The notes under the pieces are model-generated. The model saw only the letters and a program-made list of their open reading frames with translations. It did not search any database and was not told where the DNA came from. A stretch of 10,952 nucleotides of DNA. Origin: JBAXGE01 sp044344145 (GTDB taxonomy: Bacteria > Planctomycetota > Phycisphaerae > WQYP01). Positions 1-6,465 of this stretch are shown in pieces. The number at the start of each line of letters is the position of its first letter. Position 1 is the stretch's first letter. Location of the stretch: contig JBIJDM010000077.1 in NCBI GenBank assembly GCA_044344145.1, positions 1 through 10,952 of the forward strand, in the 5' to 3' direction. The position numbers and the translations under genes are program-made.

Positions 1-1263
1 ATCCGCTACCTCAACGAAAATCTGGGCAACAGTCCTGCCTCGCGCGGCTGGAATATCGAAGGCCTCGGTTACACCTACTACCCCATGGGCAATGGCGTCG
101 CCCCCTTCCTCATCGCCCTCAAACGCCAGAAACCCACGGTTGATTTCCACAAAGATGCCCCCGGCCTCAAGTGGACCCTCTGGACCACCTACGCCAGCCT
201 CGTCACCACGCCCACCGGCCTGTGGCGCCCCGACTTTGGCGACGATAACCCCGGCACCAATGGCGAAGGCTGCTATGGCTTCGCCTTCTATTTCGCACCC
301 GATGAAATCAAGCCCGCACTCAAGTTCTGGTACGATCGCACCATCGGCATCAAAGGCAACCGCACCTACGATGCCGGCCGCTTTGGCACCGTCTCCAGTA
401 TCCTCTTTTATCCCGCCGACGTGGCCGAAAAAGACCCCATGTCCGTGCCCGCCTGGCGCGACGCCCTCGCCGAGACCGGCGGCAATGGCTATACCGTCTT
501 CCGCAACCACTACAAAGACAATACCGATATAGTCGCCCAGCTCTATGCCAAACTCCGCGGCAACAAAGGCCACGGCGGTCCCGATGCCCTCAGCTTCCGC
601 ATCGTCGGCCTCGATACCATCTGGGGCACCGGCGGGGGCCGCTACGGTCCCAAGACCAATGGTCAGGATGTCTATTGGCGCTCGCAGAACACCCTTTATC
701 CCGTGGACCCTGATGCCCGTCTGACCGAGAATGGCAACAGTGGTAAGTATGTCGGCAAGCCCGTGCTCAACGCCGACGGCGGTGGGGGCGTGGTCATGAA
801 CATCGCCCAAAATAACGTGGGCACCGCCAACCACACCCGCCGCTTCTTCGCGGACTTCAGCCAAAACGGCGCCAATGCCGCCTTCGTCATCAGCGATACC
901 TCCGACGATGGCAAGTTCTGGCAGATGGCCACGCTGGAAACCAACAAAATCACCACGGATAAAAACAGCTTTACCATCACCACCGCCACCGGCCACACCC
1001 TCAAGGGCACGGTGCTCTATCCCGCCACCACCACCTTCAACGTCGGCACCCGCCCGCGTGGCTCGGATGCCGGCCCCATCAAGAACAATAACTTTGTCAC
1101 CTGCACCAGCCCCGATGGCGATTACCTCATCGTCCTGACCATGGCCGAAAAGGGCAAACCCCATCCCGTGCCCACCGCCACCGGCACCTGGTCCGACAAA
1201 CCCGATGGCACCGTCACCGTGGGCAAACTCAAAGTCACCGTCAAAGGCGACGAAATCAAGTAA
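1..1263 (+). CDS. Heparinase II/III-like polysaccharide lyase family protein, 5'-truncated
   Basis: The frame is open from the first base to the TAA at 1261-1263, leaving 420 residues of a longer protein; the start and any signal peptide lie outside the window. The N-terminal part looks like the end of an alpha/alpha toroid: a GWNIEGLGYTYYP segment at residues 17-29, and many Trp and Tyr residues around 58-110. Residues 163-169 (GYTVFRN) followed by GHGGPDALSF (H191) and a GGGRYG segment match the layout of the heparinase II/III beta-sandwich domain: a GY-x-V-x-R strand, then HGHxDxLSF, then DPGxxRY. The usual DPG is replaced here by GTGGG. Known relatives cleave uronic-acid-containing polysaccharides by beta-elimination and are normally exported; the substrate cannot be told from this fragment. 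A strong terminator follows directly, so this is the last gene of its transcript. The superfamily assignment is by motif only. Confidence 0.62.
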   Translation: MRYLNENLGNSPASRGWNIEGLGYTYYPMGNGVAPFLIALKRQKPTVDFHKDAPGLKWTLWTTYASLVTTPTGLWRPDFGDDNPGTNGEGCYGFAFYFAPDEIKPALKFWYDRTIGIKGNRTYDAGRFGTVSSILFYPADVAEKDPMSVPAWRDALAETGGNGYTVFRNHYKDNTDIVAQLYAKLRGNKGHGGPDALSFRIVGLDTIWGTGGGRYGPKTNGQDVYWRSQNTLYPVDPDARLTENGNSGKYVGKPVLNADGGGGVVMNIAQNNVGTANHTRRFFADFSQNGANAAFVISDTSDDGKFWQMATLETNKITTDKNSFTITTATGHTLKGTVLYPATTTFNVGTRPRGSDAGPIKNNNFVTCTSPDGDYLIVLTMAEKGKPHPVPTATGTWSDKPDGTVTVGKLKVTVKGDEIK

Positions 1264-1292
1264 CCCCACGCACCCCAACCCAATCCCCACCC

Positions 1293-1327
1293 ACACCGGC
1301 GGTATCCCCGCCGGTGTTTTTATTTTT
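1293..1327 (+). terminator. Intrinsic terminator after the heparinase-like gene
   Basis: A perfect 10-bp stem (1293-1302 with 1308-1317, ACACCGGCGG pairing with CCGCCGGTGT) encloses a 5-base loop. It is followed by a T-rich run, TTTTTATTTTT, ending at 1327. It lies 29 bases after the stop codon at 1263, as expected for a rho-independent terminator. Confidence 0.9.
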
Positions 1328-1391
1328 GTACTCTGTCTGCATTTCCCCAGTCCTCATCTACCCGCCCTAAACCACATGAGCAAAATACTCC

Positions 1392-1420
1392 TTGTGTCTG
1401 TCCCCTAGTGTGAGTATACT
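1392..1420 (+). promoter_or_regulatory. Candidate sigma70-type promoter for the 1458 gene
   Basis: TATACT (1415-1420) matches the -10 consensus at five of six positions. A weak -35, TTGTGT (1392-1397), lies 17 bases upstream. Transcription would start near 1427, giving a leader of about 30 bases. It sits between the upstream terminator and the next gene, where a promoter is needed. The -35 is poor, so the call is tentative. Confidence 0.4.
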
Positions 1421-1457
1421 ATGAACCGTGGCGTGTATCTCGTAACGGGAAAACAAC

Positions 1458-2129
1458 ATGAATTCAACCGACAAGACACAACTTCGGTTCGCAGCATTGC
1501 TCCTCGTATTTACCTTAGTTCTGGGCGCAACGTACCTGATCCGCGACTATATGACCAAACAGAATTCATACGCAGCAGCCGAAGCTCTGGTCTCGAGTTT
1601 GATAGCCGATCCTGCCCGACCAATCACACGCGATGAAGACACGATATTACTGTATTATATTGTAGGTAACGTACAAGCCATGCCTGCCGGTTCAGTTACT
1701 CCCCCCGAGCGTGAGCGTCAACTCATCCAAGCCATTCTCAGGCGGTATGACCTAACTAAAGATGTGAATCTGTATTGGCACTTAAATTACCAATGGAAAC
1801 ACAGTGAAACTTTTCGTGACTTGCCAGCCTTGGTTTCGGCATATATTGACCGGCGTGATGATAAAGCAAAAAAATTGCTGGTCATGACCTATCCAGAGGT
1901 AAAAACGGCGCTATTAACCGAAGCGCGAGTCCGTCAATGGTTAACCCCGCCCCTCAGTGATGATTGGCTCCACGAATTGATTATGTATAGTTCCTCGGCG
2001 GTTTTTCAAAGCACTGTCAAAGACTATATGGCGCTGCATTCACAGGGGAAATTGTCCGATTACGAATGGGCCAACGTAAACAAGCGTATTCAACGTGAGG
2101 CGAAATTAAAACCGGTATCAAAACCTTGA
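1458..2129 (+). CDS. Unknown membrane-anchored protein, 223 aa
   Basis: I do not recognise a family. The ATG at 1458 is preceded by a weak purine stretch (GGGAAAAC), and no better in-frame start is seen. Residues 1-10 are polar and 11-28 form one hydrophobic helix (FAALLLVFTLVLGATYLI), consistent with an uncleaved signal anchor. The remaining ~195 residues would then lie outside the cytoplasm. That part is mostly helical and charged, with many Tyr, Trp and Arg residues, and contains no cysteine or recognisable catalytic motif. The gene is clearly more A+T-rich than its neighbours: hand counts of three 60-base lines (1501, 1741, 1861) give 38-48% G+C, against about 67% for a line of rpoB. It has its own candidate promoter and converges on the 2181-2648 gene. 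It may be a lineage-specific or recently acquired gene. That it is a real gene is likely from its length, its clean N-terminal anchor and its fit between a terminator and a convergent neighbour. Confidence 0.7.
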   Translation: MNSTDKTQLRFAALLLVFTLVLGATYLIRDYMTKQNSYAAAEALVSSLIADPARPITRDEDTILLYYIVGNVQAMPAGSVTPPERERQLIQAILRRYDLTKDVNLYWHLNYQWKHSETFRDLPALVSAYIDRRDDKAKKLLVMTYPEVKTALLTEARVRQWLTPPLSDDWLHELIMYSSSAVFQSTVKDYMALHSQGKLSDYEWANVNKRIQREAKLKPVSKP

Positions 2130-2180
2130 TTGCCACTGAATTTGACAACCTCTAGACCAATCCAATACGTTGGTATCTAC

Positions 2181-2648
2181 TTACTCCGCACGCCCATCAC
2201 AATGCGCCCAGATCAATGCCACCGGCCATAAAAGCGGCAACAAACACCCCAGCAATACGCAAATCTTGATCCCCTCCAACTGCGGATGATTGCGCTGCCG
2301 GGCAATCGCAATCGGTAGTAGAATCAGCGTCAGCGCCAACGCGCATACCCCGCCCGTCAGTAACCCCCAGCCCACAATCCCCTTGTAACCTTGGTTGTCC
2401 GTATATGTTAAAAGTATCACGCTCGTGATGACCATCAGCCCGCTGGCCCCCAGCAGGTAATACGGCCACATGACTACTTTAGCAGTGGACTTCCAATGCA
2501 TCTTTCCCGCCCCGGCCGCAAACCGTTTACGCTGTTCGGCATCCAGCTCTTCCGCCGTCAGCGCCACTGCGGGTCTGATTTCATTATCCCACACGGCACC
2601 AATTGCGTCGGTTTGGCTGGCTGTTGTTGTGCCCGTAGCATCACCCAT
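2181..2648 (-). CDS. Small three-helix membrane protein of unknown function, 155 aa
   Basis: I do not recognise a family. The start is the ATG at 2646-2648, supported by TGGAG (2656-2660 on this strand) seven bases upstream and by a promoter further up. Residues 1-50 are a soluble, Thr/Ala/Glu-rich N-terminal segment with no signal peptide. Three hydrophobic helices follow at about 58-82, 91-115 and 128-148, each flanked by Lys or Arg. Cysteines occur in the second and third helices and near the C-terminus (C102, C130, C135, C150) but form no metal-binding pattern. The layout, a polar cytoplasmic head followed by a small helix bundle, is common in uncharacterised DUF-type inner-membrane proteins. 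The gene lies downstream of a tRNA-Lys gene on the same strand but has its own promoter. It ends 51 bases from the convergent 1458-2129 gene; between them is only a short imperfect inverted repeat (2153-2179) without a T-run. Confidence 0.72.
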   Translation of the reverse strand: MGDATGTTTASQTDAIGAVWDNEIRPAVALTAEELDAEQRKRFAAGAGKMHWKSTAKVVMWPYYLLGASGLMVITSVILLTYTDNQGYKGIVGWGLLTGGVCALALTLILLPIAIARQRNHPQLEGIKICVLLGCLLPLLWPVALIWAHCDGRAE

Positions 2649-2674
2649 GCGTTATCTCCACGAAAGGTATTCCC

Positions 2675-2702
2675 ATCATATCAGACCGCAACCCCACGGC
2701 AA
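2675..2702 (-). promoter_or_regulatory. Extended -10 promoter for the 155-aa membrane protein gene
   Basis: Read on the minus strand, TTGCCG (2697-2702) is followed after 16 bases by TATGAT (2675-2680). TATGAT differs from the consensus at one base and is preceded by TGA, giving an extended -10. The start of transcription would fall near 2668, about 20 bases before the start codon, leaving just room for the TGGAG ribosome binding site. Confidence 0.5.
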
Positions 2703-2787
2703 GAAAAATCCGCCTACACGAATTTAACCACCAGCTAACTATTGGGATATCAATGTGTTACGAATCAAACCCACATTCTCAAACCAT

Positions 2788-2860
2788 TGCGATCGCTGGG
2801 GCTCGAACCCAGGACCCACAGATTAAAAGTCTGTTGCTCTACCAACTGAGCTACGATCGC
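2788..2860 (-). tRNA. trnK: tRNA-Lys (anticodon UUU)
   Basis: The minus strand folds into a complete 73-base cloverleaf. The 7-bp acceptor stem is GCGATCG with CGATCGC and the discriminator is A (position 2788). The D arm contains GCTCAGTTGGTAGAGC. The anticodon stem is ACAGA with TCTGT around the loop CTTTTAA, placing UUU at 2825-2827. The T arm is CTGGG-TTCGAGC-CCCAG. The UUU anticodon, followed by a purine, reads AAA and AAG. The 3' CCA is not encoded, so it must be added after transcription. Each acceptor strand is itself nearly the palindrome GCGATCGC, so CGATCGC occurs as a direct repeat at both ends of the gene. No integrated element is seen at its 3' end. Confidence 0.97.
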
Positions 2861-2880
2861 ATCGCGTCAAGCGGCGTGTT

Positions 2881-2909
2881 ATTCTACTACATACACGGGT
2901 CCTCGCCAA
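2881..2909 (-). promoter_or_regulatory. Candidate promoter for tRNA-Lys
   Basis: On the minus strand, TTGGCG (2904-2909) and TAGAAT (2881-2886, five of six consensus bases) are separated by 17 bases. Transcription would begin near 2874, about 14 bases before the mature tRNA 5' end at 2860. The site lies in the region shared with the oppositely oriented membrane protein gene at 2957. Confidence 0.5.
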
Positions 2910-2956
2910 CTGGACAAAATCCGCAGGCCCCGCCTCTCGTTTTTTGGAGACTCGAC

Positions 2957-4558
2957 GTGACCATCGGCCTGCTCTTGTTACTCGCCTGGCTCCTCGTCCT
3001 CGCCACCGGCTGGCTGGACCGTCGTCCCGATGGTCCCGGCTGGGGCCAACTCGCCCTGCGACTGGGCCTGGGCCTGCTCATCGGCCCCATCCTCGCCGCC
3101 AAACTCGGCCTCCTGCCCGCACTCCTCGGCGTGCTGGGACTGGGCCTGTGTCTCGGCTGGCCCGCCGAATGGCTCAGCCGCAAATTCACCCCCGCCACCA
3201 CCGTAACTGCCTGGACCTCGCTGGGCCGTCTGGCTTTGCTCGTTGCGCTTATACTCACCGGCATCGCCACCTACAACACGCTGCACAAATCCCTCGAAAC
3301 CCGCACCGAGCATTTTCCCGCGGCCCTGACCTCCGCCACCTCCGGCACCGTCTTCATCGCGCCCGATACCGCCGCCATTGCTCCGCGCGACCGCTACGAT
3401 AATGTCGTGGTCTATCGCATCCCCGCCCGCACGTTTGTCCAACTCCCCTCCGGCGCCGCCTGGACCGCCCCGGAAATGTTTGATCTCCACGTCCGGCCCA
3501 CCGACGCCAATGCCGGCGCGGTGGACCTGCTGCGTCCGTCCAACCCCAGCGAACTCATGGGCGCGAAAATCAGTATTCCCGCTGGCATCCGCGCCTGGCG
3601 CACCGTTACTCCACCAGCCCCCGCGTGGCTGGCCTGTGCCGGCCTGCTCCTCGCCGCGCTACTCGCGGGTTATTGCGGCAACGTCTTGCGCCCCAGCCAG
3701 CGTACCTTCGCCACCTGGCTGGGCACATGCGCCGCGCTCGGTGCCGCTTGGCTGGCGCTGGGCTTGGCGCAACAACCCGCCCTCGCGAATTGGTCCTGGC
3801 AGGGCTGGCCGCTCTACACTGCCCTCATCGTAATCATTGGCCTGCTCGTCTATTTGCCCGTTCAGTGGTTCTTCTGGCCCCTTGCCCGATTGCTCGGTGG
3901 CGTGACCTTGGTCTGGATCATCCTCGCTGGCGCTGGCGTGCTTCTCAGTCAACGCCCGCTTACTGCCGACCTGCTCTATACCGCTATGCCCTGGTCTGAA
4001 GTCCTCGTCATTGCCGCGATCCTCAGTGCTGGCGGCCTCAGCAGCGTGGTCATCCTGCAGCGTTATTTCACCCCCGCCACTCAGGAAGATCCACCCGTGC
4101 GCTGGGATGTCCGGGCGCTGGCCTGGGGTGGGGGGGTAACCGCCGCCTGTGTGGCGTTGCTCGGCGCTGGGGGCTTAACAGCCTTGCGCGATGTCCCCCT
4201 GCGCGATCTCGTCCGTCATCTGGCCCATGCTAGCCACGACTTATTAAATCCCGCCACCACCGCCGTCCTGCCCCCTGGCTGGGGCGAATTGCTCGGTCCG
4301 CTGGTCCAAATCCTCACCTATGTGCTCGGTTTCGGCGCCACCGTTCTGGTTCTGGCTATGTTCATCCGTTGGCTCACGGCCCGCTATCCACGTTCCTGGC
4401 GCTGGGCCATTAGCCTGATCGTGCTGGGTATCTGGTGCTACGGCGCGGCCAGTTGGTCGGTGGATTCCACTTGGCGCTACGGCGCCCTCGGCATGGTCCT
4501 GCTGTTTGCCTGCATTTTTATCTGCCGGCCAATTCCGACTATTAATTCGGATAATTAA
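2957..4558 (+). CDS. Large polytopic membrane protein of unknown function, 533 aa
   Basis: I do not recognise a family. I place the start at the GTG at 2957 because GGAGA (2946-2950) lies six bases upstream and the protein then opens directly with a hydrophobic helix. The frame extends further upstream (to an ATG at 2753) but would run antisense through the tRNA gene, so that start is rejected. Approximate hydrophobic helices are 3-20, 32-48, 50-68 and 89-107; then a ~115-residue hydrophilic, beta-looking segment (108-222) with a VVVYRIPARTFVQLPSG stretch; then eight or nine more helices at about 223-243, 252-272, 287-305, 309-328, 343-365, 385-410, 440-468, 480-497 and 504-522. The hydrophilic segment after helix 4 probably faces outside the cytoplasm. 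The abundance of Trp, Leu, Ala and Gly is typical of inner-membrane proteins. No transporter, kinase or glycosyltransferase motif is visible. It has no obvious operon partner; the peroxiredoxin gene follows after 86 bases. The reading frame is secure, the function open. Confidence 0.78.
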   Translation: MTIGLLLLLAWLLVLATGWLDRRPDGPGWGQLALRLGLGLLIGPILAAKLGLLPALLGVLGLGLCLGWPAEWLSRKFTPATTVTAWTSLGRLALLVALILTGIATYNTLHKSLETRTEHFPAALTSATSGTVFIAPDTAAIAPRDRYDNVVVYRIPARTFVQLPSGAAWTAPEMFDLHVRPTDANAGAVDLLRPSNPSELMGAKISIPAGIRAWRTVTPPAPAWLACAGLLLAALLAGYCGNVLRPSQRTFATWLGTCAALGAAWLALGLAQQPALANWSWQGWPLYTALIVIIGLLVYLPVQWFFWPLARLLGGVTLVWIILAGAGVLLSQRPLTADLLYTAMPWSEVLVIAAILSAGGLSSVVILQRYFTPATQEDPPVRWDVRALAWGGGVTAACVALLGAGGLTALRDVPLRDLVRHLAHASHDLLNPATTAVLPPGWGELLGPLVQILTYVLGFGATVLVLAMFIRWLTARYPRSWRWAISLIVLGIWCYGAASWSVDSTWRYGALGMVLLFACIFICRPIPTINSDN

Positions 4559-4587
4559 CTGGAAAAACGCACCCAGACCGCCTAACC

Positions 4588-4605
4588 TTGGTACGCTTGT
4601 ACCGG
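4588..4605 (+). other. Short hairpin between the membrane protein and peroxiredoxin genes
   Basis: TTGGTAC pairs with GTACCGG (five Watson-Crick pairs plus two wobble pairs) around the loop GCTT. It lies 29 bases after the stop of the membrane protein gene. The following sequence, AATTGTTC, is not a proper T-run, so this is at best a weak terminator. A 10-bp palindrome, GTTCATGAAC (4610-4619), follows directly. Confidence 0.3.
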
Positions 4606-4644
4606 AATTGTTCATGAACCCAGTTTTGTAAAGGTGAAAAAAAG

Positions 4645-5256
4645 ATGGAAAGCTCCGCCCCGCGTGTAAATTTTGCCTCTTTGATCGGCAAAGCCGCCCC
4701 CCAGTTCATTCTCGACGCCGTCCTCGCCGGCCAATTCCAGAAAACCACCCTCTCCGATTATCGTGGCCAGTGGGTCGTGCTCTTTTTCTATCCCTTGGAT
4801 TTTACCTTCGTCTGCCCGACCGAATTGCTCGCTTTCTCGGATCGGATTGCGGATTTCAAGAAGATCAATTGCGCCCTGTTGGCCGCCAGTATTGACAGCA
4901 AATACACCCACCTTGCATGGCTGGAAAAAGATCGTAAGTCCGGCGGCATAAACGGCTTAACTTACCCGCTGATTTCCGATCTGGACCGCAAGCTCGCCGC
5001 CGATTACGGCGTCCTTACCGACGGTGGCGTGGCCCTGCGTGGTCTGTTCCTGATTGATCCCGATGGCGTCATCCAACACGTCACCGTCAACAATCTCGGC
5101 GTGGGCCGCAGCGTGGATGAGACCCTCCGCGTGTTGCAGGCGTTCCAATTCGTTCGTGAACATGGCGAAGTCTGCCCCGCCAACTGGCAACCCGGCGGCG
5201 ACACCATGAAGCCCGACTGGAAAGGCTCCAAAGAGTACTTTGCCAAGAAAGATTAA
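4645..5256 (+). CDS. Typical 2-Cys peroxiredoxin (AhpC/Prx1 family), 203 aa
   Basis: This is a thiol peroxidase that reduces hydrogen peroxide, organic peroxides and peroxynitrite in the cytoplasm. The peroxidatic Cys57 sits in the family signature PLDFTFVCPTE (PxxxTxxC: P50, T54, C57), with the supporting Arg at R132 in the ALRGLFLID strand. The resolving cysteine is C177 in EVCPANW, so the enzyme should form the intersubunit disulfide of typical 2-Cys enzymes. The start at 4645 is supported by AAGGTG (4631-4636), eight bases upstream. The length is normal for the family. The C-terminal tail ends in KEYFAKKD, the YF motif of peroxide-sensitive peroxiredoxins. The matching GGLG motif reads GGIN (100-103), so it is only half conserved. 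No AhpF or thioredoxin gene is adjacent, so the electron donor is unknown; thioredoxin is the likely one for this subfamily. The upstream palindrome GTTCATGAAC could be a control site, but nothing identifies its regulator. Confidence 0.95.
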   Translation: MESSAPRVNFASLIGKAAPQFILDAVLAGQFQKTTLSDYRGQWVVLFFYPLDFTFVCPTELLAFSDRIADFKKINCALLAASIDSKYTHLAWLEKDRKSGGINGLTYPLISDLDRKLAADYGVLTDGGVALRGLFLIDPDGVIQHVTVNNLGVGRSVDETLRVLQAFQFVREHGEVCPANWQPGGDTMKPDWKGSKEYFAKKD

Positions 5257-5296
5257 ACAAAGTTGACATATCTGGCTAAATCATGAGCTCCTGCTC

Positions 5297-5324
5297 TTGA
5301 CACCATATAGCTAGCGGTTAAACT
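5297..5324 (+). promoter_or_regulatory. Promoter of the rplM-rpsI operon
   Basis: A perfect -35 hexamer, TTGACA (5297-5302), is followed after 16 bases by TAAACT (5319-5324), which matches the -10 consensus at four of six positions. Transcription would start near 5331, giving a leader of about 80 bases before the rplM start codon. A second TTGACA at 5263-5268 has no acceptable -10 at the right distance. Confidence 0.55.
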
Positions 5325-5344
5325 ACGGGACTTTGCCACGCATA

Positions 5345-5367
5345 GGCGATGTAGATGCTACGTTGCC
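5345..5367 (+). promoter_or_regulatory. Stable hairpin in the rplM leader, candidate ribosomal-protein leader element
   Basis: GGCGATGTAG (5345-5354) pairs with CTACGTTGCC (5358-5367) in ten consecutive base pairs, two of them G-U, around the three-base loop ATG. Past an A-G mismatch at the base, a few further pairs are possible (5339-5343 with 5369-5373). No T-run follows, so it is not a terminator. It lies wholly in the predicted leader, 42 bases before the rplM start. Ribosomal-protein operons are commonly controlled by one of their products binding the leader RNA. That role is only inferred here. Confidence 0.45.
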
Positions 5368-5409
5368 GGTGTGGATTCGGATAACCAGATTAGTGCGGAA
5401 GACAGAATC

Positions 5410-5889
5410 ATGACCACTCAAACTGCTGTTAAGCCGGTTCGTCGCATTGCCAACTCGGCATGTCGGACCACCTTGGCCAAAGTCGGCCATAAAGACGCGC
5501 GTTGGTACGTTGTGGACGCCACGGGTAAGACCCTCGGCCGTCTCGCGTCCGCCGTTGCCATGCGTCTGATGGGCAAACATAAGCCCACCTACACCGCGAC
5601 CGTTGATACCGGCGATTTCATCGTCATTATCAATGCCGCCAAGGTGAAGGTGACCGGCCGCAAGCTCGAACAACGCGAGTATGAATATTACACCTACTAT
5701 GCCGGTGGCCGTAAGGTTCGCCCGCTGAAGGAAATGCTCGAACGTTTCCCGGCCAAGACCTTTGAATTGGCTGTCAAGCGCATGTTGCCCAAGACCCGTA
5801 TGGGGGTCCAGATGGCGACCAAGCTGAAGTGCTATGCCGATGATCAGCATCCGCATGCCGCCCAGCAACCCGAAAAGTTGGAACTGTAA
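5410..5889 (+). CDS. rplM: 50S ribosomal protein L13 (uL13)
   Basis: This is a structural protein of the large ribosomal subunit and one of the early-assembling ones. Residues 31-50 (RWYVVDATGKTLGRLASAVA), MGKHKPTYT, VDTGDFIVIINA, AVKRMLPKTRMG and the C-terminal HPHAAQQPEKLEL all match uL13 throughout. I chose the ATG at 5410 because GGAAG (5397-5401) lies eight bases upstream. A GTG at 5371 in the same frame would add 13 residues but falls in the leader hairpin and lacks a ribosome binding site. Even from 5410 the protein is 159 residues, against about 142 in E. coli, owing to a basic N-terminal extension of roughly 17 residues. It is co-transcribed with rpsI 38 bases downstream, the common bacterial rplM-rpsI arrangement. 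Confidence 0.98.
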   Translation: MTTQTAVKPVRRIANSACRTTLAKVGHKDARWYVVDATGKTLGRLASAVAMRLMGKHKPTYTATVDTGDFIVIINAAKVKVTGRKLEQREYEYYTYYAGGRKVRPLKEMLERFPAKTFELAVKRMLPKTRMGVQMATKLKCYADDQHPHAAQQPEKLEL

Positions 5890-5927
5890 TTTTTCTTTCT
5901 GATTAAGCAAGTTTTTACGAGGCAATC

Positions 5928-6377
5928 ATGGCTGAAGCTAGCAAACCACGTCCGGTAAAGCGCGGTAAGGGTATCGTGGCGATCGGGGAAAAGTTGTTCT
6001 TCCTGGGCACCGGTCGTCGCAAGACCTCCGTGGCCCGTGTTCGCATGTCCTCCGGTCAGGGCAAGTTCGTCATCAATGAACGTCCCGCCGATGAATTCTT
6101 CAAAGAACCCAAGGACATCGCCGCCGTCAAGGCTCCGTTGGCCCTGGCCAATGTCAGCGACAAGATGGATGTCAACGTCACCGTAGATGGTGGCGGCGTC
6201 ACCGGTCAGGCCGGCGCGGTCCTTCTGGGCCTCGGTCGTGCTCTGGTCACCTATGATGTCACCCTCAAGAAGCCCATGATGGATGCCGGCTTCCTCACCC
6301 GTGACAGCCGCATGAAGGAACGTAAGAAGTACGGTCAGCGCGGTGCGCGTCGTCGCTTCCAGTTCTCCAAGCGTTAA
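5928..6377 (+). CDS. rpsI: 30S ribosomal protein S9 (uS9)
   Basis: This is a protein of the small-subunit head; its C-terminal tail reaches the P-site tRNA. The family signatures are clear: FLGTGRRKTSVARVRM at 25-40, the GGGVTGQAGAVLLGLGRAL segment in the middle, GFLTRDSRMKERKKYGQRGARRR near the end, and the invariant C-terminal FSKR. The ATG at 5928 follows GAGG (5919-5922) by five bases. At 149 residues it is about 20 longer than E. coli S9, all of it in a Lys/Arg-rich N-terminal extension (residues 1-23). It is the second and last gene of the rplM operon and is followed by a long terminator hairpin. Confidence 0.98.
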   Translation: MAEASKPRPVKRGKGIVAIGEKLFFLGTGRRKTSVARVRMSSGQGKFVINERPADEFFKEPKDIAAVKAPLALANVSDKMDVNVTVDGGGVTGQAGAVLLGLGRALVTYDVTLKKPMMDAGFLTRDSRMKERKKYGQRGARRRFQFSKR

Positions 6378-6401
6378 GCGGGAACTTTACTTTGTGCTCT
6401 C

Positions 6402-6438
6402 GCGACGGCGTCTGCGTGCAGACGCCGTCGCTATTTAT
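6402..6438 (+). terminator. Terminator hairpin after rpsI
   Basis: A perfect 14-base inverted repeat (6402-6415 with 6418-6431, GCGACGGCGTCTGC against GCAGACGCCGTCGC) folds into a 13-bp stem with a four-base loop, starting 25 bases after the rpsI stop. The following TATTTATG is a poor U-run, so termination may be incomplete or the hairpin may mainly stabilise the mRNA end. The position and stem strength still favour a terminator. Confidence 0.7.
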
Positions 6439-6465
6439 GTCAGTTATGCCCCTTGGTTGCGGTTT

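Noticed and set aside
1421..1636. 71-codon plus-strand frame starting right after the TATACT box
   Set aside because: It overlaps the 1458 gene in another frame, has no ribosome binding site, and its start would sit before the predicted transcription start.
2153..2179. Imperfect inverted repeat between the convergent genes as a bidirectional terminator
   Set aside because: The stem is short with a two-base bulge, and there is no T-run on either strand.
2789..2860. CGATCGC direct repeats at both ends of the tRNA gene as an attachment site
   Set aside because: They are simply the two acceptor-stem strands, each nearly palindromic. No integrase or element lies next to the tRNA.
2753..2956. Upstream extension of the membrane protein frame to an ATG at 2753
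   Set aside because: It would translate the antisense of the tRNA-Lys gene and lacks a ribosome binding site. The GTG at 2957 has GGAGA at good spacing and begins with a membrane helix.
5371..5409. GTG start for rplM at 5371
   Set aside because: It overlaps the leader hairpin, has no ribosome binding site, and adds residues with no similarity to uL13. The ATG at 5410 has GGAAG at eight bases.
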